A DNA stretch of 64,000 nucleotides from Streptomyces zhaozhouensis. GTDB taxonomy: Bacteria; Actinomycetota; Actinomycetes; Streptomycetales; Streptomycetaceae. Positions within the stretch are counted from its first letter, which is position 1, and the number at the start of each line of letters is the position of its first letter. This document shows positions 42,441 to 49,889 of this stretch, one piece after another. The position numbers and the translations under genes were made by a program. Under the pieces are notes generated by a model that was given only the letters and a program-made list of their open reading frames with translations, was not told the origin of the DNA and made no database searches. The stretch spans positions 27,327 to 91,326 of the forward strand of contig NZ_OCNE01000024.1 in NCBI RefSeq assembly GCF_900230195.1, written 5' to 3'.

Positions 42441-43496
42441 TCATCCGCGCACCGCCGAGCGGCGCACCAGATAGACCAGGAAGGGGACGCCGACCAGCGC
42501 CGTCGTCACCCCGGCCGGCACCTCGGACGGCGGGAACACCAGCCTGCCGACCACGTCGGAGACCAGTAGCACCACGCCCCCCAGCAGGGCCGCCATCGGC
42601 AGCAGCCAGCGGTGTCCGCCGCCGACCAGCGCCCGTCCGATGTGCGGAACGGCGAGCCCGACGAACGCGATCGGCCCGGCCGCCGCCACCCCGGCGCCCG
42701 TGAGCACCGCGGCGCCGAGCCCGCCGGTGACCCGCACCGCCGCCACGTTCTGGCCGAGCCCGCGCGCCACGTCGTCGCCGAGCGCCAACGCGTCGAGCCC
42801 GCGCGCCGCCGCGGCCACCAGCCCGACGCCGACCAGCAGGAACGGCCATATCTGCGCGGCGATCTGGGCGTCCCTGCCGGTCAACGAGCCGACCTGCCAG
42901 AAGCGGTACTCGTCCAACGTCGCGCCGTGCGTGGTCAGCACCCCCGCGATCACCGAGGCCAGCAGCGCGTTGATCGCCGCGCCGGCCAGCGCGAGCCGCA
43001 CCGGGGTCGCGCCGCCCCGGCCCTGGTTGGCGACGGCGTAGACGACCACGGCCGCCAGCGCGGCGCCGACGAACGCGAACCACACGTAGTCGTCGAGCGA
43101 GTCGGCCCCCGCGTAGGCGATCGCCAGCACCACCGCGACCGAGGCGCCCTGGCTGACGCCGAGGATGCCGGGCTCGGCGATCGGGTTGCGGGTCAGCCCC
43201 TGCATCACCGCGCCCGCCATGCCGAGCGCGGCGCCGACCATCAGCGCGATCAGGGTGCGCGGCACCCGCAGTTCGCGCACCACCTTGGCGGCGCTGGCGT
43301 CCTCACCGGTCAGTGCGTCAGGGGACTCGGTCAGGGCCCGCAGCACCTGGTCGACGCCGATCGAACGGCTGCCGAGGGCGACGCTGAGCAGCATCGCGAC
43401 CGCCACGGCCGCCACCCCGGCGAGCAGCCAGCCGAGCCGCCGCGCGGTGGTGCCGCGGCGCTCGACGGGGGGCCGGCGTTCGGCGAGCGTGGACAT
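42441..43496 (-). CDS. Iron-siderophore ABC transporter permease (FecC-like)
   Basis: The 351-residue FecCD-family permease is the first gene of the iron operon. Motifs are MQGLTRNPIAEPGILGVSQG and FPPSEVPAGVTTALVGVPF. It has about nine membrane segments. The ATG at 43496 lies 72 bases from an iron-box sequence, so iron-dependent repression of the whole four-gene operon is expected. Confidence 0.93.
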   Translation of the reverse strand: MSTLAERRPPVERRGTTARRLGWLLAGVAAVAVAMLLSVALGSRSIGVDQVLRALTESPDALTGEDASAAKVVRELRVPRTLIALMVGAALGMAGAVMQGLTRNPIAEPGILGVSQGASVAVVLAIAYAGADSLDDYVWFAFVGAALAAVVVYAVANQGRGGATPVRLALAGAAINALLASVIAGVLTTHGATLDEYRFWQVGSLTGRDAQIAAQIWPFLLVGVGLVAAAARGLDALALGDDVARGLGQNVAAVRVTGGLGAAVLTGAGVAAAGPIAFVGLAVPHIGRALVGGGHRWLLPMAALLGGVVLLVSDVVGRLVFPPSEVPAGVTTALVGVPFLVYLVRRSAVRG

Positions 43497-43567
43497 CGTT
43501 CCTCGGGTGGTTCCTTCGCGCGGTGCGGGCGGGTGTGCGGGCGGATGTGCGGGCGAGTGGGCGGCAG

Positions 43568-43586
43568 TTAGGTAAGGCGAGCCTAA
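43568..43586. promoter_or_regulatory. Iron box (DmdR/IdeR operator)
   Basis: TTAGGTAAGGCGAGCCTAA matches the 19-base DmdR/DtxR consensus at 16 of 19 positions and is a near-palindrome. It lies between the divergent FecC-like permease and HAD genes, upstream of the permease. Confidence 0.8.
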
Positions 43587-43606
43587 GTGTAGGCAACTGC
43601 CAGAGG

Positions 43607-43612
43607 CACAAT
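43607..43612 (+). promoter_or_regulatory. Candidate -10 element for the HAD-hydrolase gene
   Basis: CACAAT lies six bases before the ATG at 43619, the same spacing seen before other leaderless starts in the window. It is only 20 bases from the iron box, so DmdR might also affect this gene. Confidence 0.4.
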
Positions 43613-43618
43613 AGCCGC

Positions 43619-44347
43619 ATGTCCTTCGCAGCGCCGACGCATCCCCCGAACCCCGAAGGCGATCCCGGAGCGGCCTCCGCCCGCGCCACCACGCGCCCCC
43701 CGGAGCACGCCCCGGGGCCCGAGGGCGTGCCCCACCCCCGGTTCACCGTCGGGTTCGACCTCGACATGACCCTGGTCGACTCCCGGCCCGGCATCCACCG
43801 CACCTACCGCGCGCTCGCCGAGGCGACCGGCGTGCCCATCGACGCCGACCTCGCGGTCAGCCGCCTCGGGCCGCCGCTGGAGGACGAGTTGGCCTGCTGG
43901 TTCCCGCCGGAGCGGGTGCCGGCCGTCGCCGACCAGTACCGCGCGCTGTACGTGCGGCTGGCGATCGAGCCCTCGCTGCTGCTGCCGGGCGCCGCCGACG
44001 CGGTCGAGACGGTGCGCGGCCTCGGCGGACGCAGCGTGGTCGTCACGGCCAAGCACGCGCCCAACGCCCGGCTGCACCTGGACCACCTGGGCCTGCGCAC
44101 CGACGTGCTCGTCGGCTCGCTGTGGGCCGAACGCAAGGCGGAGGCGCTGCGCGAACACACCGCGGGCGTCTACGTCGGCGACCACGTCGGGGACGTGCGC
44201 GGGGCGCACGCCGCCGGCGCCGTCTCGGTCGCCGTCGCGACCGGCCCCTGCCCCGCCGAGGAACTGCGGGCCGCCGGCGCGGACGTGGTGCTGACCGACC
44301 TCACCGCGTTCCCCGACTGGCTGGCCGACCACCTCGCCGGGGTCTAG
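43619..44347 (+). CDS. HAD-family hydrolase (phosphoglycolate-phosphatase-like)
   Basis: The 242-residue protein has HAD motif I GFDLDMTLVDSRPGI, motif II VVVTAKHAPNARLHLDHLGL, a conserved lysine in the ERKAEALREH stretch, and motif IV YVGDHVGDVRGAHAAGAVSV. The cap domain lies between motifs I and II. Its substrate is unknown. The first 40 residues are Pro/Ala-rich and probably disordered. The stop codon overlaps that of the convergent small membrane gene by four bases. Confidence 0.86.
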   Translation: MSFAAPTHPPNPEGDPGAASARATTRPPEHAPGPEGVPHPRFTVGFDLDMTLVDSRPGIHRTYRALAEATGVPIDADLAVSRLGPPLEDELACWFPPERVPAVADQYRALYVRLAIEPSLLLPGAADAVETVRGLGGRSVVVTAKHAPNARLHLDHLGLRTDVLVGSLWAERKAEALREHTAGVYVGDHVGDVRGAHAAGAVSVAVATGPCPAEELRAAGADVVLTDLTAFPDWLADHLAGV

Positions 44348-44598
44348 GCGGAGTCCGGCACCGCCACGCGCTGCGCCGCGCGATCCTCGCGGCGCTGCGC
44401 GGCGACCGAGCGCATCAGCCCGCAGCCGGCGACGAAGAAACCCACCCCCATCAACATGGAGACCAGGTAGGCGACGGTCGGCAGCGCGTCCGCCCCGACC
44501 AGCAACGGAATCACGGTGATCAGGGTCGCCAGCGCCCCGACGGCGAAGATCACGCCGCCGATCCGCACCAGGTTGTCCCCTGCTTGGTTGGTACTCAC
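44344..44598 (-). CDS. Small two-helix membrane protein
   Basis: The 84-residue protein starts with GTG at 44598 (VSTNQAGDNLVRIGG). Two hydrophobic segments follow (VIFAVGALATLITVIPLL and VAYLVSMLMGVGFFVAGCGL) and a charged tail. The family is not recognised, but the layout suits a small integral membrane protein. GTG codons at 44601 and 44604 are alternative starts. No ribosome-binding site is evident. Confidence 0.7.
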   Translation of the reverse strand: MSTNQAGDNLVRIGGVIFAVGALATLITVIPLLVGADALPTVAYLVSMLMGVGFFVAGCGLMRSVAAQRREDRAAQRVAVPDSA

Positions 44599-44760
44599 CA
44601 CCACAGGATCGCAGGTACGAGCATATTTACGACCCGCCGGGGGCAGTGATCCTCCGAAACGGCTCGGCAGCATCTTGTCACCGGGCCGGGGGCTATTAGC
44701 CTTGGATCCGGCGGGCTGATGTGGCCCGCCTCACTGCTATGCGAGCGAGGACGAGGACAC

Positions 44761-45144
44761 GTGCCTACCGGCAAGGTGAAGTGGTTCAACAGCGAGAAGG
44801 GCTTCGGCTTCCTTTCCCGCGACGACGGCGGCGACGTCTTTGTGCACTCCTCCGCCTTGCCCGCCGGGCTGGACCTGCTGAAGCCGGGACAGCGCGTGGA
44901 GTTCGGCGTGGTCGCCGGCCAGCGCGGGGACCAGGCGCTCTCCGTGGTGCTGCTCGACCCGGTGCCCTCGGTGGCGGCGGCCCAGCGCCGCAAGCCGGAC
45001 GAGCTGGCCTCCATCGTGCAGGACCTGACGACGCTGCTGGACGGCGTCTCCCAGCAGTTGGAGCGCGGCCGCTACCCCGACCGCGCCAACGGCCGCAAGA
45101 TCGCGGGGATGCTCCGCGCGGTCGCCGACCAGCTGGACGTCTGA
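44761..45144 (+). CDS. CspB-like cold-shock-domain protein with C-terminal extension
   Basis: The 127-residue protein has a cold-shock domain (1-66: GKVKWFNSEKGFGFL, DVFVHSSAL) followed by a helical extension of about 60 residues (LASIVQDLTTLLDGVSQQLE), unlike the standard 67-residue CspA at 23.6 kb. The extension is seen in other actinobacterial homologues and could mediate dimerisation. The GTG at 44761 follows GAGGACGAGG. The leader contains a seven-base hairpin (44710-44716 with 44724-44730). Confidence 0.92.
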   Translation: MPTGKVKWFNSEKGFGFLSRDDGGDVFVHSSALPAGLDLLKPGQRVEFGVVAGQRGDQALSVVLLDPVPSVAAAQRRKPDELASIVQDLTTLLDGVSQQLERGRYPDRANGRKIAGMLRAVADQLDV

Positions 45145-45150
45145 CGACGA

Positions 45151-45165
45151 CCGGCCGGGGGCCGG
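45151..45165. terminator. Short hairpin between convergent CspB-like and WYL genes
   Basis: A six-base GC stem (45151-45156 with 45160-45165) with a three-base loop lies in the 28-base gap. It is compact and may act for both genes. Confidence 0.4.
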
Positions 45166-45172
45166 CCACGGC

Positions 45173-46144
45173 CTACCCCGCCGGCACGCGCGCCACCGCC
45201 CGCGCGCAGCGGGCGGCCTGCGCGCGCAGCGCCGCGGCCAGTTCCGCGCTCCCCTCCACCAGGGTGAAGTCGACGTTCACCGAGGTGATCATCCACACCA
45301 GGTCGGGGACGTCGCCCGCGCCGACGTGCAGCAGACAGCTGTGCTCGTCCACCGCCTCCAACGCGCCCATCCCCGGCCAGACCCGCCCGGCCATCTCCTC
45401 CGCCGAGCCGTGCAGCGCGACCGTCGCGCGGTGCGGCCACGCCCGTTCGGAGAGCCGGCGGGTGAGATAGGCGGCCGGGTCGTCCCCGTCGGGCAGCGCG
45501 CGCCGGCTGAAGCGTGCCACGGCGGGGCCCGGGGTCAGCCGGTCGACCCGGAAGACCCGCCAGTCCGCCCGGCCCGGGTCCCAGCCCAGCAGGTACCAGT
45601 GCCGCACGAAGCTCACCAGGTGGTGCGGGTCGATCTCGCGCGCCGCCGTGCGCCCGTGCGCGTCCGTGTAGTCGCACCGCAGCCGTTCCCGCCGTCGGAT
45701 CGCCGCCGCCAGCGCCATCAGCGTCTCGGGCGCCACCTCCGGACCCGCCGCCCCGACGTGCACGGTCGCGGCGCCCAGCGTCGCGACCCGGTGGCGCAGC
45801 CGCGGGGGCAGCATCTCCTCCAGCCTGGCCAGCGCGCGCACCGCGCTCTCCTCGATGCCCCGCACCGAACTGCCCGCCGTCGTCCGCAGCCCCACGGCCA
45901 CGGCGACGGCCTCCTCGTCGTCCAGCCGCAGCGGTGGCAGCGAGGCGCCGGTGCCCAGCCGGTAGCCGGCGGTGCCCCGGGCGGCGTGCACCGGGTAGTC
46001 GAGGGCGCGCAGCCGCTCGATGTCGCGTCGCACGGTGCGCACGGTGACGCCGAGCCGCTCCGCCAGCTCTCGCCCCGAGCGCTCCCCGCCGTCCTGGAGC
46101 AGGGAGAGCAGGCGCAGCAGTCGCGCCGACGGCCTGAGTTCCAT
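45173..46144 (-). CDS. YafY-type transcriptional regulator with WYL domain
   Basis: The 323-residue regulator has an N-terminal HTH_11 domain (about 5-60: LLSLLQDGGERSGRELAERL, then GVTVRTVRRDIERLRALDYP) and a WYL ligand domain (about 135-200: AIRRRERLRCDYTDAHGR, FVRHWYLLGWDPGRADWRVF, FRVDRL). Such proteins sense nucleic acid or small ligands and usually regulate a divergent gene. The gene across the MITE-like element encodes an epoxide hydrolase, a possible target. The ATG at 46144 starts MELRPSARLLRL. Confidence 0.88.
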   Translation of the reverse strand: MELRPSARLLRLLSLLQDGGERSGRELAERLGVTVRTVRRDIERLRALDYPVHAARGTAGYRLGTGASLPPLRLDDEEAVAVAVGLRTTAGSSVRGIEESAVRALARLEEMLPPRLRHRVATLGAATVHVGAAGPEVAPETLMALAAAIRRRERLRCDYTDAHGRTAAREIDPHHLVSFVRHWYLLGWDPGRADWRVFRVDRLTPGPAVARFSRRALPDGDDPAAYLTRRLSERAWPHRATVALHGSAEEMAGRVWPGMGALEAVDEHSCLLHVGAGDVPDLVWMITSVNVDFTLVEGSAELAAALRAQAARCARAVARVPAG

Positions 46145-46178
46145 GGCGCGATTCTGCCCTGCCGCGGGGCGCGGCTTA

Positions 46179-46404
46179 GGTTGTCTCGTTTGGATCTTCG
46201 TGGATCAGGGCGCGGCTCCCCCAGCCTCGCGGCTGGGAGGTGCCCCCATGATGCGGTGCATCGCAAGGCGCCGGATCGCAGCTCATACTTGGTCGTATTC
46301 GCGCGATTCGGTAACGCAGCGAGGTTCCCCCAGGCCCCTCGGGGGCCTGGGAGGTGCCCCCATCGCTGGCGTCGCGCCCTCGCGAAGATCCAAACGAGGC
46401 GACC
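46179..46404. mobile_element. MITE-like element, 226 bp, with terminal inverted repeats
   Basis: The ends are inverted copies of about 24 bases with three mismatches (GGTTGTCTCGTTTGGATCTT left; GGTCGCCTCGTTTGGATCTT read inward from the right). Both ends are flanked by TA, as expected for IS630/Tc1-type insertions. Inside lie two hairpin modules of the CCCCCAG...CTGGGAGGTGCCCCC type. It has no coding capacity for a transposase and lies in the intergenic region between the WYL regulator and the epoxide hydrolase. Confidence 0.75.
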
Positions 46405-46445
46405 TAGGACAGGAACCGTCCGAACCCGCGCCTAGCGTGCCCGCC

Positions 46446-47705
46446 ATGAACGACACCGAGTCCGTGACCCCCTTCCGCGTGGCCGTCCCCCAGGACGCGC
46501 TCGACGAGCTGAACCGACGCCTGGCCGCCACCCGTTGGCCCGAGCAACTGCCCGGCACCGGGTGGGAGCGCGGCGTGCCGCTCGGCTACCTGAGGGAGCT
46601 GGCCGCCCACTGGGGCGGGGCCTTCGACTGGCGGGCCAGGGAGGCGGAGCTGAACGCGCGCCCCCAGTTCGTCACCACCGTCGAGGGGCAGCCGCTGCAC
46701 CTGATCCATGTCCGCTCCCCGCACCCGGAGGCCACCCCGCTGTTGCTGCTCCACGGCTGGCCCGGCACCTGTGCCGACTACCTCGACGTCATCGACCCGC
46801 TGACGGACCCGACGGCACACGGCGGGGAGGCGGCCGAGGCGCACCACCTGGTGATCCCCTCGCTGCCCGGCTTCGGCTACTCCACGCCCCTGGCCGCGCC
46901 CGGCACCGGGCCGGGGCGCATGGCCGAGCTGCTGCTGGGGCTGATGAGCCGGCTGGGCTACGAGCGGTTCGGCGTCCAGGGGTACGACACCGGCTCCTGG
47001 GTGGCGCCCGAGATCGCGTGCCGCGCCCCGGAACGGGTCGTGGGCGTTCATCTGAACGCGGCGATCAGCTTCCCCGCCGGCGTCGACGGCGAGCTGGACG
47101 GCCTCGGTGAGGCCGACCGGGCCCGGTGGGCGCGGATGAACGACTTCAACGACGGCTACCTCCAGTGCAACAGCAAGCGGCCGGCCACCGTCGGCTACGC
47201 GCTGACGGACTCCCCCGTGGGGCAACTCGCCTGGATCGTCGAGAAGTTCAAGGAACTGTCCGAGCCCGGCAGAGAACTGCCGGAGGAGAGCATCGACCGT
47301 GACCGCCTCCTGACCACGGTCGCGCTCTTCTGGTTCACCGGCAGCGCCACCTCGGCCGCGCAGGTCTACTACGAGTCCGTCTCCGCCGCCGACTGGTCCG
47401 AGGCCGCCGACTGGCCTGAGGCCGCCGACTGGCCCGACGGAGCAGGAGCGGAGGACAGGGCGGGCGAGGGCGACGGCGAGGGGGGTTGGTCCCCGCCCGA
47501 TCCCCCCGCCGTGCCCACGGCGTTCCTGCTCTCCGCGCACGACGTCACCGTCCGCCCCTGGGCCGAGCGCGACCACCGGGTGGTGCGCTGGACGGAGCTG
47601 GGCGCCGGCGGCCACTTCCTCGCCATGGAACGGCCGGAGCTGCTGGTCGCCGACGTGCGCGCGTTCTTCCGCACGCTCGGCCGAACCGCCTCAGCCCGCC
47701 GGTGA
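46446..47705 (+). CDS. Epoxide hydrolase with EHN domain
   Basis: The 419-residue protein has an N-terminal EHN domain (about 8-115: PFRVAVPQDALDELNRRLAA, TRWPEQLPG) and an alpha/beta-hydrolase core: LLLLHGWPGTCADYLDVIDP (oxyanion HGWPG), nucleophile Asp in GVQGYDTGSWVAPEIA, and terminal histidine in GAGGHFLAMERPELL. The lid carries an unusual insertion with three 18-bp tandem repeats encoding an EAADWP-type peptide. The ATG at 46446 has no clear ribosome-binding site; a TAGCGT hexamer nearby suggests leaderless expression. Its end overlaps mqnD by 15 bases. Confidence 0.88.
   Translation: MNDTESVTPFRVAVPQDALDELNRRLAATRWPEQLPGTGWERGVPLGYLRELAAHWGGAFDWRAREAELNARPQFVTTVEGQPLHLIHVRSPHPEATPLLLLHGWPGTCADYLDVIDPLTDPTAHGGEAAEAHHLVIPSLPGFGYSTPLAAPGTGPGRMAELLLGLMSRLGYERFGVQGYDTGSWVAPEIACRAPERVVGVHLNAAISFPAGVDGELDGLGEADRARWARMNDFNDGYLQCNSKRPATVGYALTDSPVGQLAWIVEKFKELSEPGRELPEESIDRDRLLTTVALFWFTGSATSAAQVYYESVSAADWSEAADWPEAADWPDGAGAEDRAGEGDGEGGWSPPDPPAVPTAFLLSAHDVTVRPWAERDHRVVRWTELGAGGHFLAMERPELLVADVRAFFRTLGRTASARR
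47385..47438 (+). repeat. Three 18-bp in-frame tandem repeats in the epoxide hydrolase
   Basis: The core GCCGCCGACTGG recurs at 47385, 47403 and 47421. Each copy adds six residues (SEAADW, PEAADW, PDG...) in the lid region, probably by slippage without loss of frame. Confidence 0.85.
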
Positions 47706-48557
47706 CAGCGGCGCGGTGGCCGGTACGAGACCGGCCGCCGCGGCCCGGCCCAGCAGTGCGTCGATCGCCGCGTGGCCGCTGACGCCCAGGTCGCGCGTGT
47801 ACTCGTTGACGTAGAGCCCGATATGGGCGTCGGCCACCGCCGGGTCCATCTCCTGCGCGTGCGCCAGCACATGCTTCCGGCTGGCCGAGGGGTCCGCCCA
47901 CGCGTGGTCCACCGAGGAGCGGATCGCCTCCGCGACGGCCGCCAGCCGTTCCCCGCCCAGCGAGCGGCGCCCCACGATCGCGCCCAGCGGGATCGGGTGC
48001 CCCGTCGTGGTCTCCCAGTACTCGCCCATGTCGGCCAACCGCCGCAGCCCGTACGCCTGGAACGTGAAACGCGCCTCGTGGATCACCAGACCGGCGTCCA
48101 CCCGGCCGTCCCGCACCGCCGGCATGATCTCCGCGAACGGCAGCACCACGACCTCGCCGACCCCGCCGGGCACCAGGTCGGCGGCCCAGAGTCGGAAGAG
48201 CAGATACGCCGTCGACCGTTCGCTGGGCACGGCGACCGTCCGGCCCGCCAGCCCGGCCGGCGAGGTCGCGCCGCCCTCCGCAGTCAGCACCAGCGGCCCG
48301 CAGCCACGGCCGAGCGCGCCGCCGCACGGCAGCAGCGCGTACTCGTCCCGCACATAGGGCAGCACCGCGTAGGAGACCTTCAGCAGGTCGCCCTCGCCGC
48401 GCTCCGCCCGCCCGTTGGTGACGTCGATGTCCGCGTAGTCCACGGTCACGTCCGGCGTGCCGGGCAGCAGCCCGTGCGTCCAGGCGTGGAAGACGAAGGT
48501 GTCGTTGGGGCAGGGCGAGTAGGTCAGGGTCAGCGGCCGGTCATCCGTGCTGCTCAT
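47691..48557 (-). CDS. mqnD: 1,4-dihydroxy-6-naphthoate synthase MqnD
   Basis: The 288-residue periplasmic-binding-protein-like lyase starts with LTLTYSPCPNDTFVFHAWTH, the MqnD signature, and has VSYAVLPYVRDEYALLPCGG and VIHEARFTFQAYGL. It converts cyclic de-hypoxanthine futalosine to 1,4-dihydroxy-6-naphthoate in menaquinone synthesis. It overlaps mqnB by 17 bases and follows it directly, so the two are an operon. mqnC lies at the left edge of the window, 47 kb away. Confidence 0.94.
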   Translation of the reverse strand: MSSTDDRPLTLTYSPCPNDTFVFHAWTHGLLPGTPDVTVDYADIDVTNGRAERGEGDLLKVSYAVLPYVRDEYALLPCGGALGRGCGPLVLTAEGGATSPAGLAGRTVAVPSERSTAYLLFRLWAADLVPGGVGEVVVLPFAEIMPAVRDGRVDAGLVIHEARFTFQAYGLRRLADMGEYWETTTGHPIPLGAIVGRRSLGGERLAAVAEAIRSSVDHAWADPSASRKHVLAHAQEMDPAVADAHIGLYVNEYTRDLGVSGHAAIDALLGRAAAAGLVPATAPLSPAG

Positions 48558-49260
48558 GGGGTTGCTGCCTCCACTTCTCGACCGCGGGCCCCGCGGCGGC
48601 GAACGCGTCCGTCAGCGCGCGCAGCGCGGCGGGGATGCGCCAGGCCGCGCGGTCCCGTGGGCCCACGGGGTTGGACACGGTGCGGATCTCCAGCACCGCG
48701 AGTCGGTGGGCGGCGGCGGCCGTCGCCACGCCGTGGCCCTCCATCGCCTCGGCGGCGGCGCCGGGATGGCGCCCGGCCAGCGTCGCGGCCCGCTCGGCCG
48801 TGCCCGTCGCGGTGGCGACCGTCAGCACCGGGCCCAGCACCCCGCCCGTGGCCTCGGCCACCGCCTCGGCCAGCCCCTCGGGCGGCCGGTGGCTGACCCG
48901 GCCGAAGCCCAGCTCGGCCAGGTCGACGAAGCCGTCCTGGCTCTCCGCGCCCAGGTCGGCGGCGATCAGCGCCGAGCCGACCACCGTGTCCCCCACGTCG
49001 GCGACCGGCGCGAACCCGCCGCCGATGCCGGCCGCCACCACCAGGTCGTAACGGCCGGGCGCCACCGCCAGCACCGTCGCCGTGCCGGCCGCGGCCGCCG
49101 CCGGGCCCACGCCCACGGCCACCGCGTCCCACGCCGGGCCCCGGTGCAGCGTCAGCCCGGTCGGCAGGGTGAACGCGTCGGGCGGCGCGCCCGTCGCCAG
49201 CGTGACCGCGTCCCGCTCGGCGGGCACCGCGGTCACCACCAACGCCCGCGTGCGGTCCAT
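48541..49260 (-). CDS. mqnB: Futalosine hydrolase MqnB
   Basis: The 239-residue protein is a nucleoside phosphorylase-fold hydrolase: ALVVTAVPAERDAVTLA, VVAAGIGGGFAPVADVGD, GSALIAADLGAESQDG and the catalytic EAMEGHGVATAAAAHRLAV. It removes hypoxanthine from futalosine. The ATG at 49260 starts MDRTRALVVTAV, and the gene is transcribed with mqnD. The DUF2771 lipoprotein gene lies immediately upstream on the same strand. Confidence 0.92.
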   Translation of the reverse strand: MDRTRALVVTAVPAERDAVTLATGAPPDAFTLPTGLTLHRGPAWDAVAVGVGPAAAAAGTATVLAVAPGRYDLVVAAGIGGGFAPVADVGDTVVGSALIAADLGAESQDGFVDLAELGFGRVSHRPPEGLAEAVAEATGGVLGPVLTVATATGTAERAATLAGRHPGAAAEAMEGHGVATAAAAHRLAVLEIRTVSNPVGPRDRAAWRIPAALRALTDAFAAAGPAVEKWRQQPHEQHG

Positions 49261-49283
49261 CGGTTCGCGTGCGGCGGCGATGC

Positions 49284-49862
49284 TCAGTCGCCCGGGGTGA
49301 GTGTCACGTTCCAGATGCCCTCGACGCTGCCGTAGAGGTTCTCCTGGAACTCCTCCTCCGTCTGCGAGGACCAGATCGTCTCGATGTCGTAGTCCTCGCG
49401 CACCTGCGCCACGCTCAGCCGCAGGTCCTCGGCGACCGGCGGCGCGCCGGGCGTCGCCTGCTGCTGCACCATCTGGAAGAGCTGGTCGCTCGGGAAGCTG
49501 CGGTAGGTGCCGGTGAACGGCTCGGCGCGGTACAGCTGGTCGTTGACGAAGAGCAGCCAGCCCTCCTCGGCGACATCGGCGTCCACACCGATCCGGAACG
49601 TGTCGCCCGGCGTGCTGGAGAACGTGGCGCGGTTGTCGTCGGTGGAGAAGCACTCCAGCGCGCGCTCGGCGCCGAGCGCCTCGCCGTGGCCGTAGCAGTC
49701 GCTCGCGGTCTCCTTGGACGAGCTGCTGCTGTCCAGCGTGAAGTGCGCGTTGGGCGAGGGCTTCTCACACGCCGACAGCACGAGGACGCCCAGCGAAACG
49801 GTGCCGAGGGCGAGCGTCGTACGGATGGCCCGGCGGCCCCGGTTCCTGGCGATGGCAGTCAT
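49284..49862 (-). CDS. DUF2771-family lipoprotein
   Basis: The 192-residue protein has a signal peptide with lipobox VLSAC (Cys32), a Ser-rich linker, then a single domain with CYGHGEALGAERALECFST, IGVDADVAEEGWLLFVNDQL and a C-terminal VEGIWNVTLTPGD, matching DUF2771. Two extra cysteines (CYGHG and LECFS) may form a disulfide. Function is unknown, though the family is conserved in actinobacteria next to the futalosine genes. The ATG at 49862 starts MTAIARNRGRRAI. Confidence 0.83.
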   Translation of the reverse strand: MTAIARNRGRRAIRTTLALGTVSLGVLVLSACEKPSPNAHFTLDSSSSSKETASDCYGHGEALGAERALECFSTDDNRATFSSTPGDTFRIGVDADVAEEGWLLFVNDQLYRAEPFTGTYRSFPSDQLFQMVQQQATPGAPPVAEDLRLSVAQVREDYDIETIWSSQTEEEFQENLYGSVEGIWNVTLTPGD

Positions 49863-49889
49863 GCCAGGCAGATTACCGGCCGATACCGG

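Noticed and set aside
40479..43496. Siderophore biosynthesis cluster
   Set aside because: Only the importer genes are present; no NRPS or NIS synthetase is seen around them.
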